Origin: Saprospiraceae bacterium
Lineage (GTDB): Bacteria; Bacteroidota; Bacteroidia; Chitinophagales; Saprospiraceae
Length of the DNA stretch: 64,000 nucleotides
NCBI GenBank assembly: GCA_016715105.1
Contig: JADKBO010000004.1
Location: 62,001 to 126,000 of the forward strand
Direction of reading: 5' to 3'
Part shown: positions 18,360-27,891 of the stretch, in pieces
Position numbering within the stretch: position 1 is the stretch's first letter
How the letters are laid out: each line of letters starts with the position of its first letter
Notes under the pieces: generated by a model
What the model was told of the DNA's origin: nothing
The model's input: only the letters and a program-made list of their open reading frames with translations
Database searches by the model: none
Translations under genes and position numbers: made by a program

Positions 18360-19781
18360 CTATGGGAATACACCCATTGTCATATAATCATTGGCAACTT
18401 TATTGATTGCCACGATAAAAGCCGCAGATCTAATACTTCCAACCTCTGGGTGCGCAAAATAATAATCAGCGATGGAATAATAAGACATGATTATGGTCTC
18501 TTCCAAACCAGATCTCACCAAGTCTATCTCATCACCACCTCTTGACAAGATCAATTTTTGATCATTGTCTATCGATCTGCTGGTCAGTTTCTCAACAGTA
18601 TCCAAAATATTCATAAAAGCATTTTGGTTGAATCGCTTGTCCATTCTTCCAAATCTTACGTGAGAAATATTTTTCAACCATTCGAAATAAGAAACGGTAA
18701 CACCACCTGCATTCAACCACATATCTGGAAGAATGATGGCTCCATTTCGCAATAAAATAGTTTCTGCATCAGCTGTGATTGGACCGTTCGCAGCTTCAGC
18801 TACGATTTTTGCCTTTACACCTTCTGCATTTTCAGCAGTGATTTGCGACTCCAATGCTGCAGGCACCAAAATGTCACACTCAATTTTGACCCAATCTTTT
18901 TGATTTTCAAGCGCTGTCGTACCTTCAAATCCCAAAATAGTGCCCGTACTTTTCCTGTAAGCGACTAATTTCTCAACATCGATGTTGTCTTTGCTTACGA
19001 TGGTTCCTTCCATTTCTGCGATGCCAATGATTTTGACACCTCCTTCTTTTTGAGAAATCATACCTGTATAAGAACCCACATTACCGAGTCCTTGAATGAC
19101 CATGGTCTTTCCTTGAGTACCCAATGGCAATCCAACTTTGGTCATGAACCGCTGATCATTACAAGCTTCTCTCAAGCCATAGAAAACACCTCGTCCTGTA
19201 GCCTCTGTCCTTCCTCTGATACCATATTGATTGACAGGTTTACCAGTGACACATGCAGCAGCATCCATGACCTCACCAGATTTGAACGTCTGATAAGTGT
19301 CTAGAATCCAAGCCATTTCCCTTTCTCCAGTTCCATAGTCGGGTGCAGGAACATCGATGTGTGGACCGATGAAATTCTTTCGCATCAATTCAACCGCATA
19401 CCTCCTGGTGATGCGCTCAAGTTGCTCTGAGTTGTAATTTCTTACACTGATTTTTACACCTCCTTTGGCACCACCAAAAGGTACATCAACTAGGGCACAT
19501 TTGTAAGTCATCAAAGCGGCCAAAGCCATTACTTCTTCTTGATTGACTAAATGTGAATACCTGATACCACCTTTTGTAGGTAGTCTGTGGTGGCTGTGTT
19601 GCACACGGAATGCTTCAATAACTTCATAGGTGTCTCCGATTTTTACCGGAAAATTCATCTGATAAATCGAATTACAGACTTTGATTTGAGCCAGAAGTCC
19701 ACTGGCGTGTTGTGTGTGAAGCGCTGCATTATCAAAGTTGCGCTGCACACTTTCAAAAAAACTAGCTTGTTTTGTGCTCAT
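18360..19781 (-). CDS. Glu/Leu/Phe/Val-type glutamate dehydrogenase
   Basis: Reversible oxidative deamination of glutamate to 2-oxoglutarate and ammonia. Substrate domain has KGGIRYS and the catalytic lysine stretch VPFGGAKGGV; the Rossmann domain has VIQGLGNVGSY. 473 residues from ATG 19781 (MSTKQASFF); an upstream in-frame ATG at 19799 (MKLKLK) is less likely since it lies deeper inside ccmD. Its 5' end overlaps ccmD by 20 bases, so it is read as the last gene of the ccmB-ccmC-ccmD set, an unusual but clear arrangement. Cofactor (NAD or NADP) cannot be fixed by eye. Confidence 0.93.
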   Translation of the reverse strand: MSTKQASFFESVQRNFDNAALHTQHASGLLAQIKVCNSIYQMNFPVKIGDTYEVIEAFRVQHSHHRLPTKGGIRYSHLVNQEEVMALAALMTYKCALVDVPFGGAKGGVKISVRNYNSEQLERITRRYAVELMRKNFIGPHIDVPAPDYGTGEREMAWILDTYQTFKSGEVMDAAACVTGKPVNQYGIRGRTEATGRGVFYGLREACNDQRFMTKVGLPLGTQGKTMVIQGLGNVGSYTGMISQKEGGVKIIGIAEMEGTIVSKDNIDVEKLVAYRKSTGTILGFEGTTALENQKDWVKIECDILVPAALESQITAENAEGVKAKIVAEAANGPITADAETILLRNGAIILPDMWLNAGGVTVSYFEWLKNISHVRFGRMDKRFNQNAFMNILDTVEKLTSRSIDNDQKLILSRGGDEIDLVRSGLEETIIMSYYSIADYYFAHPEVGSIRSAAFIVAINKVANDYMTMGVFP

Positions 19782-19965
19782 CTTTAATTTGAGTTTCAAT
19801 TTTGGTTAGCTTTCTGTCTAGTCTGATCAAGTAAATCAAAATTCCTAGAAATATGACCACTATACCAACAACCACGGAGTAAATCTTGCCAGTACTATGC
19901 AAGAAATCCATAGGTGTGGTTTCAGCCAGAAAAAATGCTAAGGTTTTAAAAAATATTGATGTCAT
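19762..19965 (-). CDS. ccmD: CcmD-like small heme-export membrane protein
   Basis: 67-residue protein with a C-terminal half KIYSVVVGIVVIFLGILIYL as one membrane helix followed by LDRKLTKIETQ, the pattern of CcmD, which holds CcmC and CcmE together during heme delivery to apocytochromes c. Position directly after ccmC supports this. A second start at Met19 (19911) would give a more typical length of 49 residues. No ccmE or ccmF is seen next to it. Confidence 0.75.
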   Translation of the reverse strand: MTSIFFKTLAFFLAETTPMDFLHSTGKIYSVVVGIVVIFLGILIYLIRLDRKLTKIETQIKDEHKTS

Positions 19966-19998
19966 GTGGTTGGTCGTGTTAGATTGTAACGTAATAAA

Positions 19999-21078
19999 TT
20001 AAAATTGGGTCATTATTTTTTCCTCTGTTTTAGTGTATCGATAGCTGAGTGTTGCCATCCAAACTCCCAAAAGGACCATGCCAATAATAGAAGGGTAAAA
20101 GAATAGTCGAAGCGTATTGTCCAAATCTTCTCCCCCCAAAGCAGGATTTCCTCCATTACCAGGATGTAGAGAATCGTACAACCTTGGAATTACAAAGATT
20201 AAAGGGATCAGCGCCACGAAAGCAAAAATGCTGTACACAGCGGAGAAACGAGCTCTTTTATCAAAATCAGTGATTGAAGACCTCAGAATAAAATAGGCAG
20301 CATATATCAACATGGCTATCGCTGCCATATTGAGTTTTATATCTGTGGTCCACCATGTGCCCCAGGTAAACCGTGCCCAAATAGAACCAGTGGCTAGACC
20401 CAATAAGCCATAAAGAATTGCGACAGAATTATAAGACGCCGATAATTTATCGTGTCGGGTGTTTTTGGTGCGTAAATAAAAGATGGCGTGATAAAATCCA
20501 GCAAGTAAAATGATGACCATCGATAACCATAAAGCAACGTGGAAAAAGGTATTGCGAATAGTTTCGTGCAGAATATTCCGATAAGGAAACTTGATACCCG
20601 GAGGGGTTGGCAACAATTGTTCATATGAAGTATGCCATTTGATCATTTGGTTGGGGTCAATATCATCTGTCATCGGCAAAATTGAAATGGCATCTGGCAA
20701 AATGCTCGGTCCATCCATGGTATTATATAACACTAAGGTTAGAGGGACTGTCTCTTCTTTACGACCTGATGGAGGCAAAATGAACATCGCAATCAGTCTA
20801 TCTTCAGCGACATATCTCAGATTTACAGCGGGGATGATGTGATTGTCATCGAGCTTCAACCAAGCTTTGACATTTTTTCCTGTTACATAATGTGCATTAT
20901 AACCTTTGATTTTCAACTCCACATAGTCTCCAGGTTTTGCAGATAAAGGTCCGTCCAGACTCTCAATACCTGGTTTCAAAGGAGTGACCATGCCTCCTAT
21001 CAAAACATAAACCATTAAAACAGCACCGGCAATTTTCCAGTACCATAGATGCATCCATTTATCTTTAGATAATTCCAT
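19999..21078 (-). CDS. ccmC: Cytochrome c maturation protein CcmC/CcsA family
   Basis: Inner-membrane heme-handling protein of cytochrome c biogenesis. It carries the tryptophan-rich heme motif as WARFTWGTWWTTDIKLN and about six membrane segments; histidines flank the motif (e.g. NTFFHVALWLS). 359 residues is longer than E. coli CcmC because of an N-terminal periplasmic beta domain (about residues 30-150) after the first membrane helix, which is common in Bacteroidota. Six bases after ccmB, 33 bases before ccmD. Confidence 0.88.
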   Translation of the reverse strand: MELSKDKWMHLWYWKIAGAVLMVYVLIGGMVTPLKPGIESLDGPLSAKPGDYVELKIKGYNAHYVTGKNVKAWLKLDDNHIIPAVNLRYVAEDRLIAMFILPPSGRKEETVPLTLVLYNTMDGPSILPDAISILPMTDDIDPNQMIKWHTSYEQLLPTPPGIKFPYRNILHETIRNTFFHVALWLSMVIILLAGFYHAIFYLRTKNTRHDKLSASYNSVAILYGLLGLATGSIWARFTWGTWWTTDIKLNMAAIAMLIYAAYFILRSSITDFDKRARFSAVYSIFAFVALIPLIFVIPRLYDSLHPGNGGNPALGGEDLDNTLRLFFYPSIIGMVLLGVWMATLSYRYTKTEEKIMTQF

Positions 21079-21084
21079 ATTTAT

Positions 21085-21744
21085 TTATGATTTCCACAAT
21101 TCACCAAATAACAAAACGACAAGTCCCACTAATAAAATATCTATTCCTGCCAGAATCAAAAGATCATTACCCACACTGCTATCAACCATCAACCGCATAG
21201 AAACAGAACTTATTTTGATCAACAACAACATACATGGTATTGTCAAAGGTAATGCTAGGACAGACATCAATAAGACAACTCCAGATTCCTGAGAAGATAT
21301 AATGGCACTGACAAAACTGAAAATCGTACAAATGCCAAATAAGCCCAAACAAGCACCTTGTATAAATAATCCAAAATCTTTTACAGGATTGACCATGAAA
21401 AATCCAAAAGCCACATATGCTATCAGAAATATGACCAATGTCAGCATGAAATTATAAACTATTTTGGCAACAATGACCTCAGTAGGGTGGTATAAAGTAT
21501 AATAAAACAAGGAAGTTTTTGCAGCATCCGCGCTGAAAGACTTTACCAAAGCATTGAGGGAACTGATCAAAACTACTATCCACAACATCACATTCCATTG
21601 CAAAGGTGCAAGTGCGTTGAATGACTTATAAACGATGAAAACAACCGTGAGTGTGAACAAAACGATCGCTGAGATGGTCTGTGCATTCCTGATTTCGACT
21701 AGAAAGTCCTTCCTCACTAGTTCTGCTATCCTGGCTAGATACAT
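21085..21744 (-). CDS. ccmB: Heme exporter protein B
   Basis: Membrane subunit of the CcmAB ABC complex that powers release of holo-CcmE. N-terminus LARIAELVRKDFLVEIRNAQTI is characteristic, followed by six membrane segments; 219 residues from ATG 21744. An in-frame ATG at 21798 would add 18 residues unlike homologues and is not used. The ATPase ccmA is not in the window. First gene of the minus-strand ccmB-ccmC-ccmD-gdh set. Confidence 0.88.
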   Translation of the reverse strand: MYLARIAELVRKDFLVEIRNAQTISAIVLFTLTVVFIVYKSFNALAPLQWNVMLWIVVLISSLNALVKSFSADAAKTSLFYYTLYHPTEVIVAKIVYNFMLTLVIFLIAYVAFGFFMVNPVKDFGLFIQGACLGLFGICTIFSFVSAIISSQESGVVLLMSVLALPLTIPCMLLLIKISSVSMRLMVDSSVGNDLLILAGIDILLVGLVVLLFGELWKS

Positions 21745-21966
21745 TTGGTCGGATTGTGGGTGCGAATATACTATTTCAATGATGGAAATGACTATCAAAT
21801 GACCTTAATATTGATGTATATGAAGTTAATAACTCCAAAATCAAATTTTACTTCATACCAAGATGATTATTTTGGCCATAGTTTCTTTACCTATTTAGCC
21901 ATTTTTAAGGTATTGATAAACAGTAAACTATGAATATTTAAAAAACTATTATACATTTTCAAGAAA

Positions 21967-22013
21967 AAACATATTACAAATATTTGTAATATGTTTAAAG
22001 CCATCTATATTTA
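21967..22013 (+). promoter_or_regulatory. ftsK promoter with 30-bp perfect palindrome
   Basis: AAACATATTACAAAT (21967-21981) is followed directly by its reverse complement (21982-21996), a perfect 30-bp palindrome. It contains the -33 element TTTG (21983-21986), which is 19 bases before TATATTTA (22006-22013), a near match to the -7 box. The core ATTACAA-N4-TTGTAAT recurs at 32780 and 35565. The rest of the gap 21745-22057 holds no gene. Confidence 0.6.
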
Positions 22014-22057
22014 CAACATCAAACAAACGCAGGATAAAATAAGGAAACATTTACAAC

Positions 22058-24589
22058 ATGGCTTCAAAAATTAAAAAAAGTAAGCCAGAGTCTAAGCCAA
22101 AAACCGATCGATCTATAAAAATTGACCGTGCACGAAAATTCGTGGGCTTAACCCTGGTATTGAGTTCTATTTATTTAGCTATTGCATTCGCATCATACCT
22201 CTATACATGGAAGTATGACCAAGATATCGTTTTGAAATTTACTTGGGCAAGTTTTTTCCAATCTGATTTGATAGTACAAAATTGGTTGGGAAGATTTGGC
22301 GCTTACATATCAAATGCATTTTTCTATTGGGGTTTTGGATTACCTTCTATTTTATTCATCTTGATAGTGATGAGACTCGGAGTAGACATGTTACAAAGAA
22401 AATCACTTATGTCTTGGTTTAGAATGACCAGAAATATCATTGTTTTTGCTGCGTTTTTATCCCTGCTATTAGAATTTACCTTTAGTAAGTCTGCATTTAC
22501 TTGGGGTGGAGCATTTGGGGAAAGCACTTGTTTTTGGTTGACCAATTTTATGGGTAGCGTAGGTTTGTTTTTCCTTTTATTCTTTACAATAAGTGCTTTT
22601 TTTATCTGGAAATACAACATCAGTTTTGAAAGTCTGGCTATGCCAAGCATGAACTTAAGCATTCCCGGGGCTTCTTTTGTAGAAAATCTTACGGGTAAAA
22701 TAGCTGCTGGATTCGCAAAAACAGATGAAAGTGAAGTAGATGAAGAAATAGAAGTTAAAGGCAAAAATAAATCAGACAAAAATGAATCTAAAGAGATTGA
22801 AGCTCCATTAGATGCAAAAAAGGGGATTTTTAAAGATATAAACTTGACAAGCTCAACTTTGGACTTCGATATGCCGGAGCCTAGACAGAGAATGCCAATG
22901 AAGACGGGAAATAGTTTAGAGATGGAAATTGACAATACGATCGAGGCCGTTCCAAAAACCGATGGTGACGAATTCATAGTATTGGATGATTTGAGCGACG
23001 ATGATATCAACGTCGCTCAAAACCCATCTTTGAATGATGTAATACGAGAAAAAACCGCTGAGGATGTCCTCAATGGTGAGCCTTATGACCCTAAACTGGA
23101 TTTAAGAAATTACAAGTACCCAACGTTGGACTTGTTGATGGATTATGATGAAGGTAATGTGGAAATTGATCGGGAAGAGCTTGAAGCTAATAAAGATCAG
23201 ATCATCAATACTTTGCTCAATTACAAGATCGAAATTACCAAAATCAGAGCAACGATCGGACCAACTGTGACCTTGTATGAAATTGTACCAGCACCGGGTG
23301 TGAAAATCTCTAAGATCAAAAACTTGGAAGATGATATCGCACTTTCTTTATCAGCTTTAGGTATCAGAATCATTGCACCAATTCCTGGTAAAGGAACCAT
23401 TGGTATAGAGGTGCCCAATAAGAACAAACAAATTGTTTCGTTGAAAGAAGTTTTGGCTTCTGAGAAGTTTCAAACAACCAATATGGCCTTGCCGATTGCC
23501 CTTGGTAAGACCATCTCAAACGAAGTTTTTGTAGCTGACTTGGCGAAAATGCCTCACTTATTGATTGCAGGAGCAACAGGGCAAGGTAAGTCTGTAGGTA
23601 TCAATGCAGTATTGATGTCATTATTATACAAGAAACACCCTTCTCAAGTCAAATTGGTTTTGGTGGATCCCAAAAAAGTAGAATTATTTCCTTACGCAGC
23701 ATTGGAACAACACTTTTTGAGTTTTCTTCCAAATGAAGATGAACCCATTCTTACCGAGACTAGTAAGGTTATTTATACTTTGAATTCTCTTTGTATTGAA
23801 ATGGATCACCGTTATGATTTATTGAAAGCTGCAAAAGCAAGAACGATCAAAGAATACAACGAGAAGTTCACCGAACGCAGATTGAGTCCGGTTGACGGTC
23901 ATAAATACATGCCGTATATCGTATTGGTCATTGATGAGTTTGCTGACCTGATCATGACAGCAGGTAAGGAAGTTGAAATGCCAATTGCCAGACTTGCTCA
24001 GTTAGCAAGAGCGGTAGGAATTCACCTCATCATTGCAACACAAAGACCATCAGTAAATATCATTACAGGTATCATCAAAGCAAATTTCCCGGCAAGAATT
24101 GCATTCAAAGTAACTTCAAAAATTGACTCAAGAACGATTTTGGATGGCGGTGGTGCTGATCAATTGATTGGTAGAGGAGATATGCTTTTGAGCATTGGCA
24201 GTAGCGCAGTAAGATTACAATGTGCATTTGTAGACACACCAGAAGTAGAAAGAGTGATAGAGTTTATAGGAAATCAACAAGGATATCCTGAGCCATTCTA
24301 CCTTCCAGAATATAAGGGAGATGAAAGTGCAGGAGGAGATTCATCTATATCTATGTCTGATTTGGATGATATGTTTGAGGAAGCTGCAAAGATTATCGTT
24401 GGTAATCAACACGGTTCTACCTCAATGATTCAAAGAAAATTACAGCTTGGTTACAACAGAGCTGGAAGAATCATGGATCAAATGGAAAAACTTGGAATTG
24501 TTGGTCCTGCACAAGGAAGTAAACCAAGAGAAGTATTGTTCTATGGTTTGGAGGAATTACAAAACTTCCTCGATTCTATGAGAAGCTAA
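22058..24589 (+). CDS. ftsK: DNA translocase FtsK/SpoIIIE
   Basis: Septum-located ATP-driven DNA pump that clears and aligns chromosome termini and activates XerCD recombination. 843 residues: basic N-terminus, four membrane segments (about 28-190), a charged linker (about 215-330), the RecA-like motor with Walker A GATGQGKSVG and Walker B IVLVIDEFAD, and a C-terminal gamma winged helix (MIQRKLQLGYNRAGRIMDQM) that reads KOPS polarity sites. Single gene; promoter carries a long palindrome. Confidence 0.96.
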   Translation: MASKIKKSKPESKPKTDRSIKIDRARKFVGLTLVLSSIYLAIAFASYLYTWKYDQDIVLKFTWASFFQSDLIVQNWLGRFGAYISNAFFYWGFGLPSILFILIVMRLGVDMLQRKSLMSWFRMTRNIIVFAAFLSLLLEFTFSKSAFTWGGAFGESTCFWLTNFMGSVGLFFLLFFTISAFFIWKYNISFESLAMPSMNLSIPGASFVENLTGKIAAGFAKTDESEVDEEIEVKGKNKSDKNESKEIEAPLDAKKGIFKDINLTSSTLDFDMPEPRQRMPMKTGNSLEMEIDNTIEAVPKTDGDEFIVLDDLSDDDINVAQNPSLNDVIREKTAEDVLNGEPYDPKLDLRNYKYPTLDLLMDYDEGNVEIDREELEANKDQIINTLLNYKIEITKIRATIGPTVTLYEIVPAPGVKISKIKNLEDDIALSLSALGIRIIAPIPGKGTIGIEVPNKNKQIVSLKEVLASEKFQTTNMALPIALGKTISNEVFVADLAKMPHLLIAGATGQGKSVGINAVLMSLLYKKHPSQVKLVLVDPKKVELFPYAALEQHFLSFLPNEDEPILTETSKVIYTLNSLCIEMDHRYDLLKAAKARTIKEYNEKFTERRLSPVDGHKYMPYIVLVIDEFADLIMTAGKEVEMPIARLAQLARAVGIHLIIATQRPSVNIITGIIKANFPARIAFKVTSKIDSRTILDGGGADQLIGRGDMLLSIGSSAVRLQCAFVDTPEVERVIEFIGNQQGYPEPFYLPEYKGDESAGGDSSISMSDLDDMFEEAAKIIVGNQHGSTSMIQRKLQLGYNRAGRIMDQMEKLGIVGPAQGSKPREVLFYGLEELQNFLDSMRS

Positions 24590-24642
24590 TTTGCAACCTA
24601 TTTTAGAGGCTTTCCCGAAAGCCGACCCGATAATGATTCTAT

Positions 24643-24676
24643 GGGTGTCAGATGAGAACTGGCACCCTATTTTTTT
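24643..24676 (+). terminator. Rho-independent terminator of ftsK
   Basis: GGGTGTCAG (24643-24651) pairs with CTGGCACCC (24659-24667), with one G-T wobble and a 7-base loop, followed by TATTTTTTT. A second hairpin GGCTTT / AAAGCC (24608-24623) precedes it without a T-run. Confidence 0.85.
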
Positions 24677-24708
24677 GTAAAGAATATTAGGATTTAAGCA
24701 ATAGATGT

Positions 24709-25806
24709 TTATACATTAAACCTGAAGTGCATGATGTCACCATCCACAACTACATATTCTTTGCCTTCTACTCCCATTTTACCTACCTCTTTAATGGCAG
24801 CTTCTGAACCGTATTTCACAAAGTCCTCATATTTGATGACCTCTGCTCTGATGAAGCCTTTTTCAAAATCAGTATGGATAACTCCAGCAGCCTGAGGCGC
24901 TTTAAATCCTTTAGTAATGGTCCAGGCACGAACTTCTTTTTCACCAGCAGTAAAGTAGGTGATCAAATTGAGGAGTGTATAACAAGTACGAATCAATCTA
25001 TTTACACCAGGCTCAGTAAGACCCATCGCTTCAACAAATTCCATCCGTTCTTCTTTGCTTTCTAATTCGGCTATTTCAGCCTCAATACCAGCACATACCA
25101 AAAGGATTTCTGAATTTTCTTTGGCTACAAATTCTGCAAATCTCTTGGTGTGTTCATTGCCTGTGAGCACAGATGCTTCTTCTATATTACAAACGTATAA
25201 GATTGGCTTAGCGGTAAGAAGGTATAAGTCTTCAAACATTTCGCGATCATCTTCGCTGACTTCAAAGGCCCTTGCTGCATTACCCTCTTCCATAAATTTT
25301 GAAAGATTGGTCATGAATTCTACCTTACGCAGATCTTCTTTATTGCCGCTTTTTGCAGTCTTTCTATATTTGTCAGTTCTTTTCTCTAGGGTTTCAAGGT
25401 CTTTAAGAATCAGTTCACCATCAATGATGATTTTATCTCTCACTGGATCTACAGTACCTTCAACGTGTACAATATTTCCATCCTCAAAACATCTCACCAC
25501 GTGCACAATGGCATCCACTTCTCTGATGTTTGCAAGAAATTGGTTTCCAAGACCTTCTCCCTTACTTGCTCCTTTTATCAAACCTGCAATATCTACAATT
25601 TCAACGGTAGTAGGTTGCACACGCTGAGGGTTTACCAATTCTTCCAATTTATCAAGTCTTGGATCTGGAACGGTGATCATTCCCACATTTGGTTCTTTTG
25701 TTGCAAAGGGATAATTTGCCGCCAATGCTTTGGCGTTGGTAAGTGCATTAAACAAAGTTGATTTACCAACATTGGGCAAGCCCACAATACCGCATTTTAA
25801 AGCCAT
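24709..25806 (-). CDS. ychF: Ribosome-binding ATPase, YchF/OLA1 family
   Basis: Universally conserved Obg-family P-loop ATPase that binds ribosomes and affects stress responses. P-loop GLPNVGKST at residues 9-17, switch DIAGLIKGASKGEGLGN, and the specificity motif NIEE in place of the GTPase NKxD (YVCNIEEAS), which explains ATP preference. C-terminal TGS domain ends VVVDGDIMHFRFNV. 365 residues, standard. Converges with ftsK. Confidence 0.97.
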   Translation of the reverse strand: MALKCGIVGLPNVGKSTLFNALTNAKALAANYPFATKEPNVGMITVPDPRLDKLEELVNPQRVQPTTVEIVDIAGLIKGASKGEGLGNQFLANIREVDAIVHVVRCFEDGNIVHVEGTVDPVRDKIIIDGELILKDLETLEKRTDKYRKTAKSGNKEDLRKVEFMTNLSKFMEEGNAARAFEVSEDDREMFEDLYLLTAKPILYVCNIEEASVLTGNEHTKRFAEFVAKENSEILLVCAGIEAEIAELESKEERMEFVEAMGLTEPGVNRLIRTCYTLLNLITYFTAGEKEVRAWTITKGFKAPQAAGVIHTDFEKGFIRAEVIKYEDFVKYGSEAAIKEVGKMGVEGKEYVVVDGDIMHFRFNV

Positions 25807-25913
25807 TTTTTAAATTTTGTGCAAAAGTAGAAATTATCCGCTTTTTACCATCTATTATTTTGATTAATATGATTAGCCAAGCATTCTAAACCCGATAAGC
25901 CATTCATTTAACA

Positions 25914-25949
25914 AAAAAGGCGACAAGAACTGAATCTTATCGCCTTTTT
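25914..25949 (-). terminator. Terminator of the subtilisin-like protease gene
   Basis: Arms 25914-25927 (AAAAAGGCGACAAG) and 25936-25949 (CTTATCGCCTTTTT) with an 8-base loop. Read leftwards the one non-Watson-Crick pair becomes a G-U wobble and the stem ends in a T-run, so it serves the gene stopping at 25969. Confidence 0.75.
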
Positions 25950-25968
25950 AAATTATAACATTATGGAG

Positions 25969-27636
25969 TTATACCCCAGATGTTTTTGTTTTTTTCTTGC
26001 CCTTGATGGTAGCGGCCATTTGTAAAGCCTTCTCCAAATTCACAATTTTCCCAGAAACACTCAAGGTATTGAAAGGAACCAGCTCTTGAGTACCTGGTTG
26101 CTTTACTTTGTCTGTTATTGGTGTGCCAGTGGTCATGATGATGCTTTTTACTTGCTCAGCCGTCAATGCTGGATACTGAGAACGAAGTACTGCTGCAAGA
26201 CCTGCAACAACAGGTGAAGCCATACTTGTTCCTTGTAGAAATCTATATTGGTTATTAGGCACGGTAGCATAAATCTGAACACCAGGTGAAAAGATATCAA
26301 CCTCCTTTGTGCCGTAATTAGAAAATCCTGCAACTGCATCTTCACCTTTTTTGTGTGAAAGAGCGCCTACCTCGATCCAGTTTTTAGCATATTTTTCCTT
26401 TTTGAAAAATAGAAATCCACTTTTGCCAAGGTGGTCATTAGGGAAGTTATCTTCTATGTCGGTATTTTCACCACTGTTTCCTGCTGCATGTACCAATAAT
26501 ACATCTTTTGAAGCTGCATATTTTACCGCCTCATTCACTACTTTTTTATCCCAAGAATATGCCTTTCCAAAAGACATGTTGATGATGCTTGCTCCATTGT
26601 CAACAGCATATCTGATTGCATTAGCCACATCCTTGTCTCTTTCGTCACCATCTGGAACCGTTCTTACAGACATCAATTTTACATTCGCAGCAATACCATT
26701 CATACCGATGTTGTTGTTTCTTACTGCACCAACAATACCCGCAACGTGTGTACCGTGTAAAGGATCTGGCCCTTCTACATCATTATTTCCATAGTATTTC
26801 TCATAAGAATCAGCATAGTTATCTTTTACTATGTCTGCTCTTGGATCAAATTCAGTATTGTAAGCAAATTCTAGTTGTTTTTGTATTTCTCTTTTATCAT
26901 TGAGCAGTTCAAAAAGTATAAATTCTTTAATTTCCTCAATACTGCCTCTTCCTGGACTATCTTCCATGATCTTTTGCACTACTCTTTTACCAAAAGCCAA
27001 TCCGGTATCTTCAGAAACATCCAAATTTTTGATTTCTGATAAATTGAGATTTTGTGCCTTTAAACCTTTTTCAACATTATTCAAAGCATCAATGATTCTG
27101 CCTTCTGCCTCATCAATTTGAGCCAATTCAGACTCAGCTTGTGTTTTTTTATCTAAAACCTCCTTTTCAACTTTTTTGAAAAGTTCATATTCTTCTTTTT
27201 GTGTTTTGTTTATTTTGGCAGGGTCTGCGTTGGCATATTTATATTTCAACTTGTTGTATACCCTTGTGCCTTCATAACTGTCTGCATCGACATTTTTGCC
27301 ATCAGGGCCACCTATGAAATTCCATCCATGCACATCATCTATGTAACCGTTTTTATCATCATCTATTCCATTGTCAGGAATTTCTCCTGGATTGGTCCAG
27401 ATATTATCTTTAAGATCTTGGTGGTCGATATCAACACCTGAGTCTATGATCGCCACAACAACAGTTTGACCTTCGCTTTTGATAAGTTCTTTGTATGCTT
27501 TATCACTGCCAATTCCATTGTAGCCATCTTCACTACTGAGGTGAAACCAATTTGTAATATTTCCTTGTGTGCCTTGAGCATTGATGTTGATGAATGATGC
27601 TGCAGTCAACAAGATTAATAAAAGTCTTTTCATCAT
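25969..27636 (-). CDS. S8 family subtilisin-like serine protease, secreted
   Basis: Signal peptide (1-20) then a subtilase domain with the full triad: Asp65 in VAIIDSGVD, His near 295 in HGTHVAG, Ser near 470 in GTSMASPVVAG, plus the oxyanion region VHAAGNSGEN. 555 residues. The Asp-to-His distance is about 230 residues against roughly 30-40 in classical subtilisins; the insert (about 115-285) is charged and predicted helical, e.g. KKTQAESELAQIDEAE. No T9SS tail is seen; the C-terminus is short and lysine-rich (KGKKKTKTSGV). Confidence 0.92.
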   Translation of the reverse strand: MMKRLLLILLTAASFININAQGTQGNITNWFHLSSEDGYNGIGSDKAYKELIKSEGQTVVVAIIDSGVDIDHQDLKDNIWTNPGEIPDNGIDDDKNGYIDDVHGWNFIGGPDGKNVDADSYEGTRVYNKLKYKYANADPAKINKTQKEEYELFKKVEKEVLDKKTQAESELAQIDEAEGRIIDALNNVEKGLKAQNLNLSEIKNLDVSEDTGLAFGKRVVQKIMEDSPGRGSIEEIKEFILFELLNDKREIQKQLEFAYNTEFDPRADIVKDNYADSYEKYYGNNDVEGPDPLHGTHVAGIVGAVRNNNIGMNGIAANVKLMSVRTVPDGDERDKDVANAIRYAVDNGASIINMSFGKAYSWDKKVVNEAVKYAASKDVLLVHAAGNSGENTDIEDNFPNDHLGKSGFLFFKKEKYAKNWIEVGALSHKKGEDAVAGFSNYGTKEVDIFSPGVQIYATVPNNQYRFLQGTSMASPVVAGLAAVLRSQYPALTAEQVKSIIMTTGTPITDKVKQPGTQELVPFNTLSVSGKIVNLEKALQMAATIKGKKKTKTSGV

Positions 27637-27891
27637 TAAATTTGATTTTATAATTTGTATTTAAACGTGGTAAAGGATCAGAATTATTATCATTTTCATA
27701 ATCATTATGAAAGGTTTTATAATTCTGGTCGACAAAACTATGACTTTGTAATGGTTTTACCTCATATTTTGTTTCATTAAAACTAGTATATTCCTTGATT
27801 TTTGGGTACAAAACATATCAAAATTAAAATATGTATCTGATTTTACGTTTTAACATTAGATATTTACGTTTAATAAACCATAACCATCATA

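Noticed and set aside
22324..23010. 228-residue open frame antisense to ftsK
   Set aside because: It lies fully opposite a conserved ftsK coding region, shows no known motif, and its composition is that of a mirrored gene.
27533..27811. 92-residue minus-strand frame upstream of the protease
   Set aside because: Overlaps the protease start in another frame on the same strand; no motif and low-complexity sequence.
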